Assembly (NCBI GenBank): GCA_026708325.1
Contig: JAPOVC010000018.1
Span: 1-64,000, forward strand
Direction of reading: 5' to 3'
Length of the DNA: 64,000 bases
Origin: Anaerolineaceae bacterium
Lineage (GTDB): Bacteria > Chloroflexota > Anaerolineae > Aggregatilineales > Phototrophicaceae
Shown here piece after piece: positions 50,835 to 59,606 of the stretch; within the stretch, counting starts at the first letter, position 1; each line of letters opens with the position of its first letter. Made by a program: the position numbers and the translations under genes. The notes under the pieces were generated by a model. It worked only from the letters and a program-made list of their open reading frames with translations, was not told the DNA's origin and ran no database searches.

Positions 50835-51235
50835 CGCCGGCAATTGCCGGAACAGGGATTCCGGTTTGTTGTACGGGTAGCGAGGGCCCCAACCCGAAGC
50901 ATCCCGTTGGGGCGACATACCATGTCGCCCTGCACCATGTGGGCGCCGGGGTGATGCGGGCGACTTGATAAGTCGCCCGTACAGAAGCTTTGCGTTTTGT
51001 GGATGCGGGCGATTTAATCAATCGTCCCTGCGGGATGCTTCGGCCCGAAGCCCTCGCTACCCGTACAGGAATTCCGGTTCGTTGTATGGGCGACATTTCA
51101 TGTCGCCCACAGGAAACTCATAACGCCCGCGGGTACATCGGCGCATCGGGCGTTGCGGGTTGCGGCGGGCGATTTGATCAAACGTCCCCAAGGGATGCTT
51201 CGGGCCGTCTTTAGCCATCAGCGTGGAAAGAACCT
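50835..51235. repeat. Spacer between VOC genes 1 and 2: repeats only
   Basis: Family A hairpins at 50910-50930, 50958-50978, 51007-51027 and 51088-51108, plus family B at 50879-50904 (reverse) and 51030-51062, and a last pair near 51171-51210. These repeats and the next gene's upstream region fill the 401 bp. Confidence 0.8.
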
Positions 51236-52045
51236 GTGTTCACCGTCACCTCTTATCCGCATGGTGCCTTTTCCTGGGTGGACTGCAGCAGCAGCGATGC
51301 CAATGCCCGGCATTTCTACGCCAGCCTCATGGGCTGGAACATCGAGGAAGCCCCCATGGGCGGGGGGTTGACGTATTACACCTTCCTGAAGGATGGCCAC
51401 AGGGTGGCGGCCCTGAGCGAACTGCCCCCGCAGATGGCGCATCTACCGCCCTCCTGGAACAGTTACGTCACGGTCGATGACGTCGATGCCCTCGCGCCCC
51501 GGGTTGGTGACCTGGGCGGCGCCGTACTGCAGGAACCCTTCGATGTCTTCCACAACGGTCGCCTGCTGATGTGCCAGGACCCGCAGGGAGCGGCCATATC
51601 CTTCTGGCAAGCAAACAACCATATCGGCGCCGGCCTGGTCAACACGCCTGGCGCGCTCTGCTGGAACGAACTGTGGACCGCGGACCCGCAAGCCTCCAGG
51701 ACCTTTTACGGCGGGCTGCTGGGCTGGGAATTCGAGGACCTGGTGTACGACCCGGAAAGGCCCGCGTACAACTGGATCCGCAACAACGGGCGGTCCAATG
51801 GTGGCCTGTTTGCCATGGATGACGGGGCAGCGGCCAACAGGTCGCCGGGGTGGATTCCGTATTTTTCCGTGGCGGACATAGAATTGTCCGCCGCCCGCGC
51901 CGTGGGACTGGGTGGTGAACTTCTCTCCGGCCTTGAAGAACACAGCGATGGCGGCAGGGCAATGCTCATCAGCGATCCCCAGGGCGCGCAGTGCTACCTC
52001 ATCAAGGTGCATGAACCCGAGCCCTGGATTGAGCACGTGACATGA
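51236..52045 (+). CDS. Two-domain VOC protein, copy 2
   Basis: 269 residues from a GTG at 51236 aligned with the MFTVT start of its paralogues; a GGAAAG site precedes. Domain 1: YPHGAFSWVDCSSSDANARHFYASLMGW. Domain 2: GALCWNELWTADPQASRTFYGGLLGWEF. It ends DPQGAQCYLIKV. Closest to copies 3 and 4 in domain 2. The GTG start and weaker ribosome site suggest lower expression than copies 3 and 4. Confidence 0.85.
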   Translation: MFTVTSYPHGAFSWVDCSSSDANARHFYASLMGWNIEEAPMGGGLTYYTFLKDGHRVAALSELPPQMAHLPPSWNSYVTVDDVDALAPRVGDLGGAVLQEPFDVFHNGRLLMCQDPQGAAISFWQANNHIGAGLVNTPGALCWNELWTADPQASRTFYGGLLGWEFEDLVYDPERPAYNWIRNNGRSNGGLFAMDDGAAANRSPGWIPYFSVADIELSAARAVGLGGELLSGLEEHSDGGRAMLISDPQGAQCYLIKVHEPEPWIEHVT

Positions 52046-52236
52046 TTCCGGCAATTGCCCCTGCATCACGCGCTGTCGCGGGCGGGTACGTCCCCGCATC
52101 GGGCGTTGCAGGTTAAGGCGGGCGATATGATAAAGCATCCCTTAGGGGCGACATATCATGTCGCCCGCAGGACCATCAAATCGCCCGCCATGCGCGTATG
52201 GCACTCCTGAAGGCATCCCGATTCCGGGAGGCAAAC
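52046..52236. repeat. Spacer between VOC genes 2 and 3 with family A repeats
   Basis: Family A at 52146-52166 (CAT/ATG inner stem), with a degenerate copy near 52117-52137. GGGAGG before the next start. Confidence 0.75.
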
Positions 52237-53040
52237 ATGTTCACCGTCACCTCTTATCCCCATGGCACTTTCTGCTGGGCGGACCTGAGCACTCACGGCG
52301 GCGAAGCGGCCGTGGACTTCTACAGGCAGTTGATGGGCTGGGAGTCAGAGACGCAAGACACGGTTGTTGGCACGACCTGTACCACCTTCAGCCAGGACGG
52401 GCATACGATTGCCGGGCTCGCCTGGCTGCCGCCGGAGATGAGCGAGATCCCCTCCGCCTGGAACTGCTACGTCAACGTCGATGACGTTGATGCGCTGATG
52501 CCGGTGGTGACGGAGGCAGGCGGCCAGATCATCCAACCGCCCTTCGACGTCCCGGAGGGCGCGCGCATCGCCCTGATTGTGGACCCCGACGGCGCGGCCC
52601 TCGGTCTCTTTCAGTCCCGCGGCAAGATCGGCGCCGGCCTGGTCAACACGCCCGGCGCGCTCTGCTGGAACGAACTGTGGACCGCGGACCTGCAGACCTC
52701 AAAGGCCTTTTACGGCGCCCTGTTTGGCTGGACCTTTGAAGCTGACCCAAAGGTCCCGATATACACCATCCTGTTGAACAGGGGGCGCAGAAACGGCGGC
52801 ATCCTGGCCATGGGGGAGGAGATGGCCGCGGAGACGGCGCCAGTGTGGGTGCCTCACTTCTCGGTGGCGGATATCGAGGCTGCGGCCCGGCGCATCGTGG
52901 AACAGGGCGGGGAAGTGCAGGTCGGTCCGCGGGACGACGGTGACGGCAAGCGCTGGCTGCTCTTCGCGGACCCGCAGGGCGCGCATTGCTATCTCTTGCA
53001 ACTGGACAACCCCGAACCCTGGCTTGAACATGAGGCCTGA
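52237..53040 (+). CDS. Two-domain VOC protein, copy 3
   Basis: 267 residues from the ATG at 52237, six bases after GGGAGG; an upstream in-frame ATG gives a 13-residue extension without support. Domain 1: YPHGTFCWADLSTHGGEAAVDFYRQLMGWESETQDTVVG. Domain 2: GALCWNELWTADLQTSKAFYGALFGWTF, ending DPQGAHCYLLQL. It is nearly identical to copy 4 across domain 1, in both DNA and protein, implying a recent duplication. Confidence 0.86.
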   Translation: MFTVTSYPHGTFCWADLSTHGGEAAVDFYRQLMGWESETQDTVVGTTCTTFSQDGHTIAGLAWLPPEMSEIPSAWNCYVNVDDVDALMPVVTEAGGQIIQPPFDVPEGARIALIVDPDGAALGLFQSRGKIGAGLVNTPGALCWNELWTADLQTSKAFYGALFGWTFEADPKVPIYTILLNRGRRNGGILAMGEEMAAETAPVWVPHFSVADIEAAARRIVEQGGEVQVGPRDDGDGKRWLLFADPQGAHCYLLQLDNPEPWLEHEA

Positions 53041-53248
53041 AGCCCGACGACCGGCGACCTGCGCGGGCGACTTGATAAGTCGCCCCTACAGGGTAGAGGG
53101 ATTTGGGATTGTTGTACGGGCGACATATCATGTCGCCCGCAGGTAAATCAAATCGCCTGCAGGAACCTAATGTCGCCCGCAAGACCATAAAATCGCCCGT
53201 CATGCGCGGACCGCACTCTTGAAGGCATCCCAAATGCAGGAGGCAATG
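53041..53248. repeat. Spacer between VOC genes 3 and 4 with family A repeats
   Basis: Family A at 53065-53085 (CTT/AAG) and 53118-53138 (CAT/ATG), then half copies. AGGAGG before the next start. Confidence 0.75.
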
Positions 53249-54064
53249 ATGTACACCGTCACCCGTTATCCCCATGGCGCTTTCTGTTGGGCGGACCTGA
53301 GCACCCACGGCGGCGAAGCGGCCGTGGACTTCTACAGGCAGTTGATGGGCTGGGAGTCAGAGACGCAAGACACGGTTTTTGGCACGATCTATACCACCTT
53401 CAGCCAGGACGGGCACAGGATCGCCGGGCTCGCCTGGCTGCCGCCGGAGATGAGCGAGATCCCCTCAGCCTGGAACAACTACGTCAGCGTCGATGACGTC
53501 GACGCGCTGTTGCCGACGGTGACGGAGGGCGGCGGCCAGATCATCCAGCCACCTTTCGACGTCCCGGAGGGCGCGCGCATCGCGGTGATTGTGGACCCCG
53601 CCGGAGCGGCCCTCTGCCTCTTTCAGGCGCGCGGCAACATCGGCACGACCCTGGTCAACACGCCCGGCGCGCTCTGCTGGAACGAGCTCTACACGGCCGA
53701 TCCCGAAGCCTCAAAGGCCTTCTATGGCGCCCTGCTGGGCTGGGAGTTCCAGGACTCACGGGACGGCGAGGACGGCAGTCCGGGCTATGTCTCGATCTAC
53801 AATCGCGGACGCGCCAACGGCGGCATGCTGGTGATGGACGAGGGCATGGCCGCCAACGTGCCGCCCATGTGGGTGCCGTATTTCTCGGTTGCCGACGTCG
53901 CCGCCGCAACCGAACAGGTGAAGTCAACGGGCGGAAAGATCATCATGGGCCCGCAGGAAGAGGGCGGGGTCGGACGCTGGTTGCTGTTCTTCGATCCCCA
54001 GGGCGCGTCCTGCTATGTTGTGCAACTTGACCGGCCCGAACCCTGGCTCGAACACCGTTCCTGA
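53249..54064 (+). CDS. Two-domain VOC protein, copy 4
   Basis: 271 residues from the ATG at 53249, five bases after AGGAGG; an ATG three bases earlier is too close to that site. Domain 1 starts YPHGAFCWADLSTHGGEAAVDFYRQLMGWESETQDTVFG, almost the same as copy 3. Domain 2: GALCWNELYTADPEASKAFYGALLGWEF, nearer to copy 1 in its NELYT and to copy 2 in LLGWEF. It ends DPQGASCYVVQL. Mixed resemblance hints at gene conversion within the array. Confidence 0.86.
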   Translation: MYTVTRYPHGAFCWADLSTHGGEAAVDFYRQLMGWESETQDTVFGTIYTTFSQDGHRIAGLAWLPPEMSEIPSAWNNYVSVDDVDALLPTVTEGGGQIIQPPFDVPEGARIAVIVDPAGAALCLFQARGNIGTTLVNTPGALCWNELYTADPEASKAFYGALLGWEFQDSRDGEDGSPGYVSIYNRGRANGGMLVMDEGMAANVPPMWVPYFSVADVAAATEQVKSTGGKIIMGPQEEGGVGRWLLFFDPQGASCYVVQLDRPEPWLEHRS

Positions 54065-54287
54065 GGTGAGGCCCCGCTGTTCCGCAGCCAGGATAAGGTT
54101 TTGTCAGGTGTATTCAGGCGTACCGTCAGTTTGTGATGGCTGCACTTTCGCGCGCGCGCAAAACGCAGTATAGTCCCCGCAACCGGCCTGGCACAAGCAA
54201 CCAAAGAATTATGGGGGAATATGCTGAAATTAGGGACTGGTGGCGGGTGACGGGCCAAAAAGGAAGTTAATCCCAGGGAGGAACGTC

Positions 54288-54752
54288 ATGAACAACGAAG
54301 CCTTAAGAAAGGGGATCGTCCCGGGCATCATCGCCGGGTACATCTTCCTCGCCTTCATAGGAGCGGGCATGGTGCCTGTCATGGATGCCGAAGGCGCCAT
54401 GAGCGGTATGGAAATGGGCAATGGCATGCTGGATATGGTCGGCGGCATGATTGGCGCTGACGCTTTCATAGGATTCATCCTGCACATCATAATCAGCGCC
54501 ATCGCCGGCGCGCTTTACACGGCGGTTTTCGTCGACAACGTGAACCTCGGCAGCGCTCTGGTGAACATTGTGGTCGGCGGCCTGATTTACGGTCTGATCT
54601 GGTGGATCGTCGGCGGCAACATTATCGGCCCGGCCGTCTCCGGTGGCGACGTGCTACAACTGTCCATCGACTCCAGTTTCTTCGGCCACATCATCTTCGG
54701 CCATCTGCTGGCCTTCATCGTCATGCGCGACGCGCTGATGAGCGAGGAGTAG
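54288..54752 (+). CDS. Small four-helix membrane protein of unknown function
   Basis: 154 residues from the ATG at 54288, seven bases after GGGAGG. Hydrophobic helices at about residues 7-30, 48-75, 77-95 and 100-125, Met/Gly-rich between the first two, with a short cytosolic end (MRDALMSEE). Helix 4 carries GLIYGLIWWIVGGNIIGP. It resembles small integral membrane proteins of unknown function. No operon partners. Confidence 0.7.
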   Translation: MNNEALRKGIVPGIIAGYIFLAFIGAGMVPVMDAEGAMSGMEMGNGMLDMVGGMIGADAFIGFILHIIISAIAGALYTAVFVDNVNLGSALVNIVVGGLIYGLIWWIVGGNIIGPAVSGGDVLQLSIDSSFFGHIIFGHLLAFIVMRDALMSEE

Positions 54753-54921
54753 AGGCGACAAATCCTGTCGCCCGCCATACCGGTCGCCCGCCCTTGCGCC
54801 ACACGCAGCGGCGGGCGATTTTGTTAATCCCCCGCACACGCATTTCAGCTTGTTATACGGGTAGCGAGAGCTTGCGCTCTCGCGGCCCGTACAGGCCACG
54901 TATCATGTCGCCAGCCGCAAA
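54753..54921. repeat. Spacer with degenerate family A and a family B repeat
   Basis: Family A-like at 54753-54773, another loose copy near 54812-54832, and family B in reverse orientation at 54859-54888. Confidence 0.7.
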
Positions 54922-55803
54922 TCAGCCTTTCACGGCCCCCAGTGTGAAGCCCTGTACCAGGCGGTCCAGAAACAGGTTGTAGACCAACCCCACCGGAATG
55001 GCCACCAGCAGCGCCGAGGCCAGCAGGGGTTGCCAGAAAAAGACGTCGCCGCGAATCAGCTCGGTCGGCACGCCGGTACTCAGCGTGCGCACCTCCGATG
55101 CCGAGATGAAGACCAGCGAGTAGATGAACTCGTGCAGGGTCAGCGTGAAGGTGAAGACCACCACCGAGATGATCCCCGGCCGCGCCAGCGGCAGCACCAC
55201 GCGCCAGAACGCCTCGTAACGCGTGAAACCGTCGACCAGCGCCGCTTCCTCCAGTTCGGGTGGAATGGACTTGAAAAAGCCCATCAGCAACCAGGTGCTG
55301 AAGGGCACCGAGATACTGGGGTAGACCAGAATTAGCGAGAGCAGGTTGTCGCGCAAGCCCAGTTGCACGATGATGCGGAAGAGCGGAATGAAGAGCAGCG
55401 TGGGCGGCACCAGGTAAACGATGAACATCAACATGCCGGCGCGCTCGCCCCAGCGTCCGGTCAGGCGCGCCAGCGCCCAGGCGGCCGGCAGCGACAGCAC
55501 CAGCGTGACGACCACGACGGCGATGCCGGTGACCGTGGAGTTGCGCACAAAGGACAGATAGCGCGTGTCGTTGAAGAGGTTGTCGAGGTGCTCCAGGGTC
55601 GGCATGTCCTCGTAATCGAAGGGGCTGGCGCCGCGCCTGTAGAGGTCCTGGTCCGTCTGGAAGGTGACGACGCCCATCACCAGGAAGGGCGAGGCCGCCA
55701 GCAGGCAAAAGAACAACACCGCTGTCGTGTAGAGCGTCCCCCGCAGGACGCGCAGCAGGCGCGGGCCGCCGGCCGGAGTCGGAGTGGCTGTCAGGGTGGC
55801 CAT
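54922..55803 (-). CDS. Carbohydrate ABC transporter permease (MalG/UgpE type)
   Basis: 293 residues with six helices. The EAA loop EEAALVDGFTRYEAFWRVVLPLARPGI, which contacts the ATPase, is at about residue 185. It follows the MalF-type permease with a TGATG overlap and is last in the operon. It moves an unknown solute, probably a sugar or polyol derivative, across the cytoplasmic membrane. Confidence 0.9.
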   Translation of the reverse strand: MATLTATPTPAGGPRLLRVLRGTLYTTAVLFFCLLAASPFLVMGVVTFQTDQDLYRRGASPFDYEDMPTLEHLDNLFNDTRYLSFVRNSTVTGIAVVVVTLVLSLPAAWALARLTGRWGERAGMLMFIVYLVPPTLLFIPLFRIIVQLGLRDNLLSLILVYPSISVPFSTWLLMGFFKSIPPELEEAALVDGFTRYEAFWRVVLPLARPGIISVVVFTFTLTLHEFIYSLVFISASEVRTLSTGVPTELIRGDVFFWQPLLASALLVAIPVGLVYNLFLDRLVQGFTLGAVKG

Positions 55804-56744
55804 CAGCGGATCTCCGCCCGGCTGGCCGTGCGCAGGAGCACGACGGCAACCAGCAGCAGCACCGGAAAGATGAAGAGCGAGACCGCCGCGCCCTGGGCCA
55901 GGTTGCCGCCGTCGATGCCCACCAGGAAGGAATACATGGGCAAGGTCAGCGTGTGGGTGATCGGCCCGCCGCGCGTCAGGATGTAGACCACCGTCAGATC
56001 GCCGAAGGTGAAAATGAAGCCGAAGAGCAGCGAGATCAGCATGATCGGCATGATCAGCGGCAGCTTCACCTGGAAAAGAGTGCGGAAATAGCGCGAGCCG
56101 TCCACCTCCGCCTGGTCCAGCAGATCGGTGGGGATGGACGACAGGCCGGCCATCAGGATGACCGTCGCCAGCGGCGTCATGCGCCAGACGTGCACGAAAA
56201 TGATGGAGGCCTTGGCCAGCAGGGGCTTGCCCAGCCAGATCAGGTTGTTGGCCGGCCCCCAGACCGTGCCCGGGCCCAGCAGCGCGAGTTCGCGAAAAAT
56301 GTAGTCAATCGGGCTGTACTTGGAATCGAACATCCACAGCCAGCCCACCACCGAGAGCGACAGCGGCGTGGCCCAGGGCAGAATGAGCAGCATCCGCGCA
56401 ATCCACATGCCGATGCGCCCGCTGCGGCGCTGCGGCAGCGGCGTGGTCAGCAACTGCGCCAGGATATTGGCCAGAATGATCGTGCAGATCTGGGCGACCA
56501 CGGTGAAGGAGAAGGTGTTGACCAGCGCGTCGCGAAAGGCGGGCGTCTGCCACACGTTGGCAAAGTTACGCAGACCGACGTAGTTGAAGGAGGCATCGCC
56601 GACCGTCGCCGTACTCACGCTGAAAAGCAGCGCCGTGACGAAGGGCAGGCCCACCAGCAGCACAATGTAGAGGGTCGCAGGCGCCAGAAAGACGATTCCC
56701 ATCAGACGGCTGTCATCGATCCAGCGGGACATGATCGCGTTCAC
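55803..56744 (-). CDS. Carbohydrate ABC transporter permease (MalF/UgpA type)
   Basis: 313 residues, six helices, with the EAA loop DLLDQAEVDGSRYFRTLFQVKLPLIMPI at about residue 208. Its start overlaps the ATPase gene's stop (ATGA) and its stop overlaps the next permease's start. Partner permease of 54922-55803. Confidence 0.9.
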   Translation of the reverse strand: MNAIMSRWIDDSRLMGIVFLAPATLYIVLLVGLPFVTALLFSVSTATVGDASFNYVGLRNFANVWQTPAFRDALVNTFSFTVVAQICTIILANILAQLLTTPLPQRRSGRIGMWIARMLLILPWATPLSLSVVGWLWMFDSKYSPIDYIFRELALLGPGTVWGPANNLIWLGKPLLAKASIIFVHVWRMTPLATVILMAGLSSIPTDLLDQAEVDGSRYFRTLFQVKLPLIMPIMLISLLFGFIFTFGDLTVVYILTRGGPITHTLTLPMYSFLVGIDGGNLAQGAAVSLFIFPVLLLVAVVLLRTASRAEIR

Positions 56745-57787
56745 GCCGCGACCCCTTCCTCCAGGCGCTCGCCGCTGGCGACGTCGAAGAAATGCAACTG
56801 GTCGTGCGCGACGCCGAATTCGCAGACCGTGTCCAGCGGTATCTCGATCGTCACGTTGCTGGGAAGGCGCGAGACGGTCAACTGCATCTCGCCGCGAAAG
56901 TCCGCCAGGTGGCCGTAGAGCAGCCGGTCCGAGCCAAGGTTTTCCACCCGCGTGACGCGCCAGGAGAAGGGCTCGTGGGCCGCGCCGGGCGGCAACTCCC
57001 CAAGTGGCAACAGATGTTCCGGCCGGAAACCGCGCTGCACCTGGTCCGAAACCAGTTGCAGGTTCATCCCCGGCGAACCGAGGAAGGTGGCCACAAAGGT
57101 GTTTTGCGGCCGGTCATAGATGGCCTGGGGCGGGCCAACCTGTTGCACGAGGCCGTCGCGCATCACCACGATGCGATCGCCCAGACCCATGGCCTCGATC
57201 TGGTCGTGGGTGACGAAGACGGTCGTGATCCCCAGTTTGCGCTGAAAGCCTTTCAGTTCGTCGCGCGCGTAGGCGCGCAACTTGGCGTCGAGGTTGGAGA
57301 GCGGCTCGTCGAGCAGGAGCACCTCCGGCTGCGAGACGATGGCGCGGGCGATCGCCACCCGCTGCCGCTCGCCGCCGCTGAGCTGCCGCGGCCGCCGGTC
57401 CAGCAAATGCTCGATCGAGACCATCTGCGCCGCCTGGTAGACGCGCTGCTCGCGCTCCGCACGGTCGGGGCAGCGTCCCTGGGCCTTCAGCGGAAAGCCG
57501 ATGTTGCCCGCCACCGACATGTGCGGATACAGGGCGTAGGACTGGAAGACCATCGCGATACCGCGCTTGCGCGGCGGCAGGGCCGTCACGTCGCGCGCGC
57601 CGATGCTGATCTGTCCTTCTTCCGGCTTTTCCAGGCCGGCGATGGTGCGCATCAGGGTCGTTTTGCCGCAACCGGAAGGGCCCAGCACCACCAGAAACTC
57701 GCCCGAGTTTATGTGCAGGTCCACCCCGGCGACGGCCTGCACGTCACCAAAGCGCTTGACAACGCCCTTCAGGTTGACTTCGCTCAT
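56741..57787 (-). CDS. ABC transporter ATP-binding protein (UgpC/MalK type)
   Basis: 348 residues. Walker A GPSGCGKTT, Q-loop FQSYALYPHM, signature LSGGERQRVAIARAI, Walker B VLLLDEPLSNLD and switch His in VFVTHDQIEAM are all present. The C-terminal ~110 residues form the regulatory OB (TOBE) domain. It energises the two permeases it overlaps. The SBP genes upstream are on the same strand but separated by a repeat-bearing spacer. Confidence 0.93.
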   Translation of the reverse strand: MSEVNLKGVVKRFGDVQAVAGVDLHINSGEFLVVLGPSGCGKTTLMRTIAGLEKPEEGQISIGARDVTALPPRKRGIAMVFQSYALYPHMSVAGNIGFPLKAQGRCPDRAEREQRVYQAAQMVSIEHLLDRRPRQLSGGERQRVAIARAIVSQPEVLLLDEPLSNLDAKLRAYARDELKGFQRKLGITTVFVTHDQIEAMGLGDRIVVMRDGLVQQVGPPQAIYDRPQNTFVATFLGSPGMNLQLVSDQVQRGFRPEHLLPLGELPPGAAHEPFSWRVTRVENLGSDRLLYGHLADFRGEMQLTVSRLPSNVTIEIPLDTVCEFGVAHDQLHFFDVASGERLEEGVAA

Positions 57788-58205
57788 GCTGTATTCCTGT
57801 GCAAGTCGAACACCCGGTTGTCTGCGGACACAGGTATCAGGCGCAGGCCGGTGTTTCTGCCTGCGCCATTATAGTCCCGCCACCGTCGCGCTTGCCAGCG
57901 GGGACCTTCACCTCACGCGGCCAGCCGCGCCGCGGGTTCTGCGGGATGCTTCGAGCTTGCGCTCTCGCTACCCGTACACCAATTGCAGATTGCTGGACGG
58001 GCGACATACCATGTTGACCGCCTGTGAAATTCCGACGGCGCGGGCGATGGGGTAAGGCTGCGGGACGTTCGCCCGGGTTCTCGCCCTCACCCCAACCCCT
58101 GTCCCACGTCCGACTATTGCCGTAGAGGCGACGAGGCGGGCGACATATCATGTCGCCCGCGAGTAAATCATGTCGCCCGCCAGTACACCATGTCGCCCGC
58201 GAGTT
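57788..58205. repeat. Spacer with family B, C and A repeats
   Basis: Family B at 57943-57973, a broken family A near 57999-58020, half a family C near 58082-58105 and family A at 58138-58158 followed by two half copies to 58202. It separates the SBP genes from the ATPase gene by 418 bp. Confidence 0.75.
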
Positions 58206-59531
58206 CTACTGGCCCTCGCCGCCGCCGACCAGGCCCTTTGCGCGCCATGCGTCGAAGATCGCCTCGGCGCGCGCGTGGGCCTCGGCGACGGCCTGCTCCG
58301 CCGTCACTTCTCCCAGCGCCACGCGAGCCACCATGTTAACCAGATGGTTCTCGGCGAAGAACTGCGCCACCGCCGGGTTGGCCGGGCCAGGATGACCCAC
58401 GTAGGCGGTCCACTCGCCGGCCCCCTTCAGCACGGCCAGTTTGTCCGCCGGCTGCGAGCCGAAGGGATCATCTTCCAGCCAGGCGTCCAGTTGCGGCGCC
58501 GTGGCCGGGAAGCAGGGGAAGCTGTACAGTTCGGAGTGGTAAACCGCGTCGCCGTAGGCGCCGGCGTGGTCCAGCAGGAACTTTTTGGCCAGTTCCAGTT
58601 CGCGGCCCTCGACGTAGCGCGGGATGACGTAGCCAATGACGCCATTGGTGCCGGCATAGGCGCCGGTCGGCCCCGCCAGCGCCGGCGTGAAGTGGATGTC
58701 CGCCGCCGCCTCGGGATCGATTTTCTGCAGGCTGCGGTAGGCCGAGACCGGATTGATGATGTAGCTGACCTCACCGGCGATGAGCGCCTGGTTGTTGGAG
58801 GCCGGCGTCCAGCCGAAGACCTCGGCGCTCATCGCCTCGCGCTGCAATTGCGCCAGGAAGCGTACGGCGGCGACGGTCTCCGGCGAGTCCAGCACGACCC
58901 GCTCGTCTTCGTCCTGTACGCTGCCGCCAAAGGACCAGAGCGCCGAGTAGACGGCCCCCTGGCTGTCGATTTCCGGGCTCATGCCCAGGCCCAGGGGCAC
59001 ACCCGCCTCTGCGTAAATCGTCCGGCCGGTCTCGTATAGCTCCTGCCAGGTGGTCGGCCCCTGCGGCAGACCCGCCGCGGCCCACAGGCCCTGTTGATAG
59101 TTGCCCGGCCCCGGCAGGTAGCCCAGCGCGAAGCTGTACCAGGTGTCGACCACCGGCAAATAACTGGCGGTGGCGCAGGTCGACACACGCTCGCCAAAGG
59201 TCGCGGCGGCGGCGGCGTTGACGTCGTTGAGCGGGTGAAGACCCTCCAGCCAGGCGGCGCCGGGCACCAGCAACTGGATCAGGCTGTGGCCCTCGCCGGC
59301 GTCAATGGCGCCCGCCAGCGCCTGCGGAATTTGCTGGAAGTTGATATGGTCGACGCGGACGCGCGCGCCGTTCTGCGCGCCCCAGTCCGCCGCCCAGGCG
59401 TCGAACCAGGGGTCGTGTTCGGGCACGAAATGGCTCCACTGCAGTATGGAGAGTTCAGGCGCTTCCTGGGCCCGCGCCAGCGGCGCCAGCAGGGTCAAAC
59501 ACGTCGCCAGTGCAATGGCGGTCCTCAGCAT
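58206..59531 (-). CDS. ABC transporter solute-binding protein, copy 1
   Basis: 441 residues. Signal peptide 1-~22 (ARA cleavage). The family 1 extracellular solute-binding fold: ILQWSHFVPEHDPWFDAWAADWGAQNGARVRVDHI near the mature start, IDAGEGHSLIQLLVPGAAWLEGLHPLNDV, TTWQELYETGRTIYAEAG and VYSALWSFGGSVQDEDE. Shares its whole length with the proteins of 59607-60929 and 61406-62731. The ligand is unknown, perhaps a sugar. Confidence 0.9.
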   Translation of the reverse strand: MLRTAIALATCLTLLAPLARAQEAPELSILQWSHFVPEHDPWFDAWAADWGAQNGARVRVDHINFQQIPQALAGAIDAGEGHSLIQLLVPGAAWLEGLHPLNDVNAAAAATFGERVSTCATASYLPVVDTWYSFALGYLPGPGNYQQGLWAAAGLPQGPTTWQELYETGRTIYAEAGVPLGLGMSPEIDSQGAVYSALWSFGGSVQDEDERVVLDSPETVAAVRFLAQLQREAMSAEVFGWTPASNNQALIAGEVSYIINPVSAYRSLQKIDPEAAADIHFTPALAGPTGAYAGTNGVIGYVIPRYVEGRELELAKKFLLDHAGAYGDAVYHSELYSFPCFPATAPQLDAWLEDDPFGSQPADKLAVLKGAGEWTAYVGHPGPANPAVAQFFAENHLVNMVARVALGEVTAEQAVAEAHARAEAIFDAWRAKGLVGGGEGQ

Positions 59532-59606
59532 TGTGGCATTCTCCCGTCAGCGCTGGCGGACAACAGTACCGAACGCGCTGCGCCGACGATCAGGGGCCTG
59601 GCGGGG

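Noticed and set aside
58138-58202. Three close repeats of ATGTCGCCCGC with ~20-bp spacers, resembling a mini CRISPR array
   Set aside because: The repeat is half of family A, which occurs throughout the window. Spacers are short and share sequence, and no cas gene is nearby.
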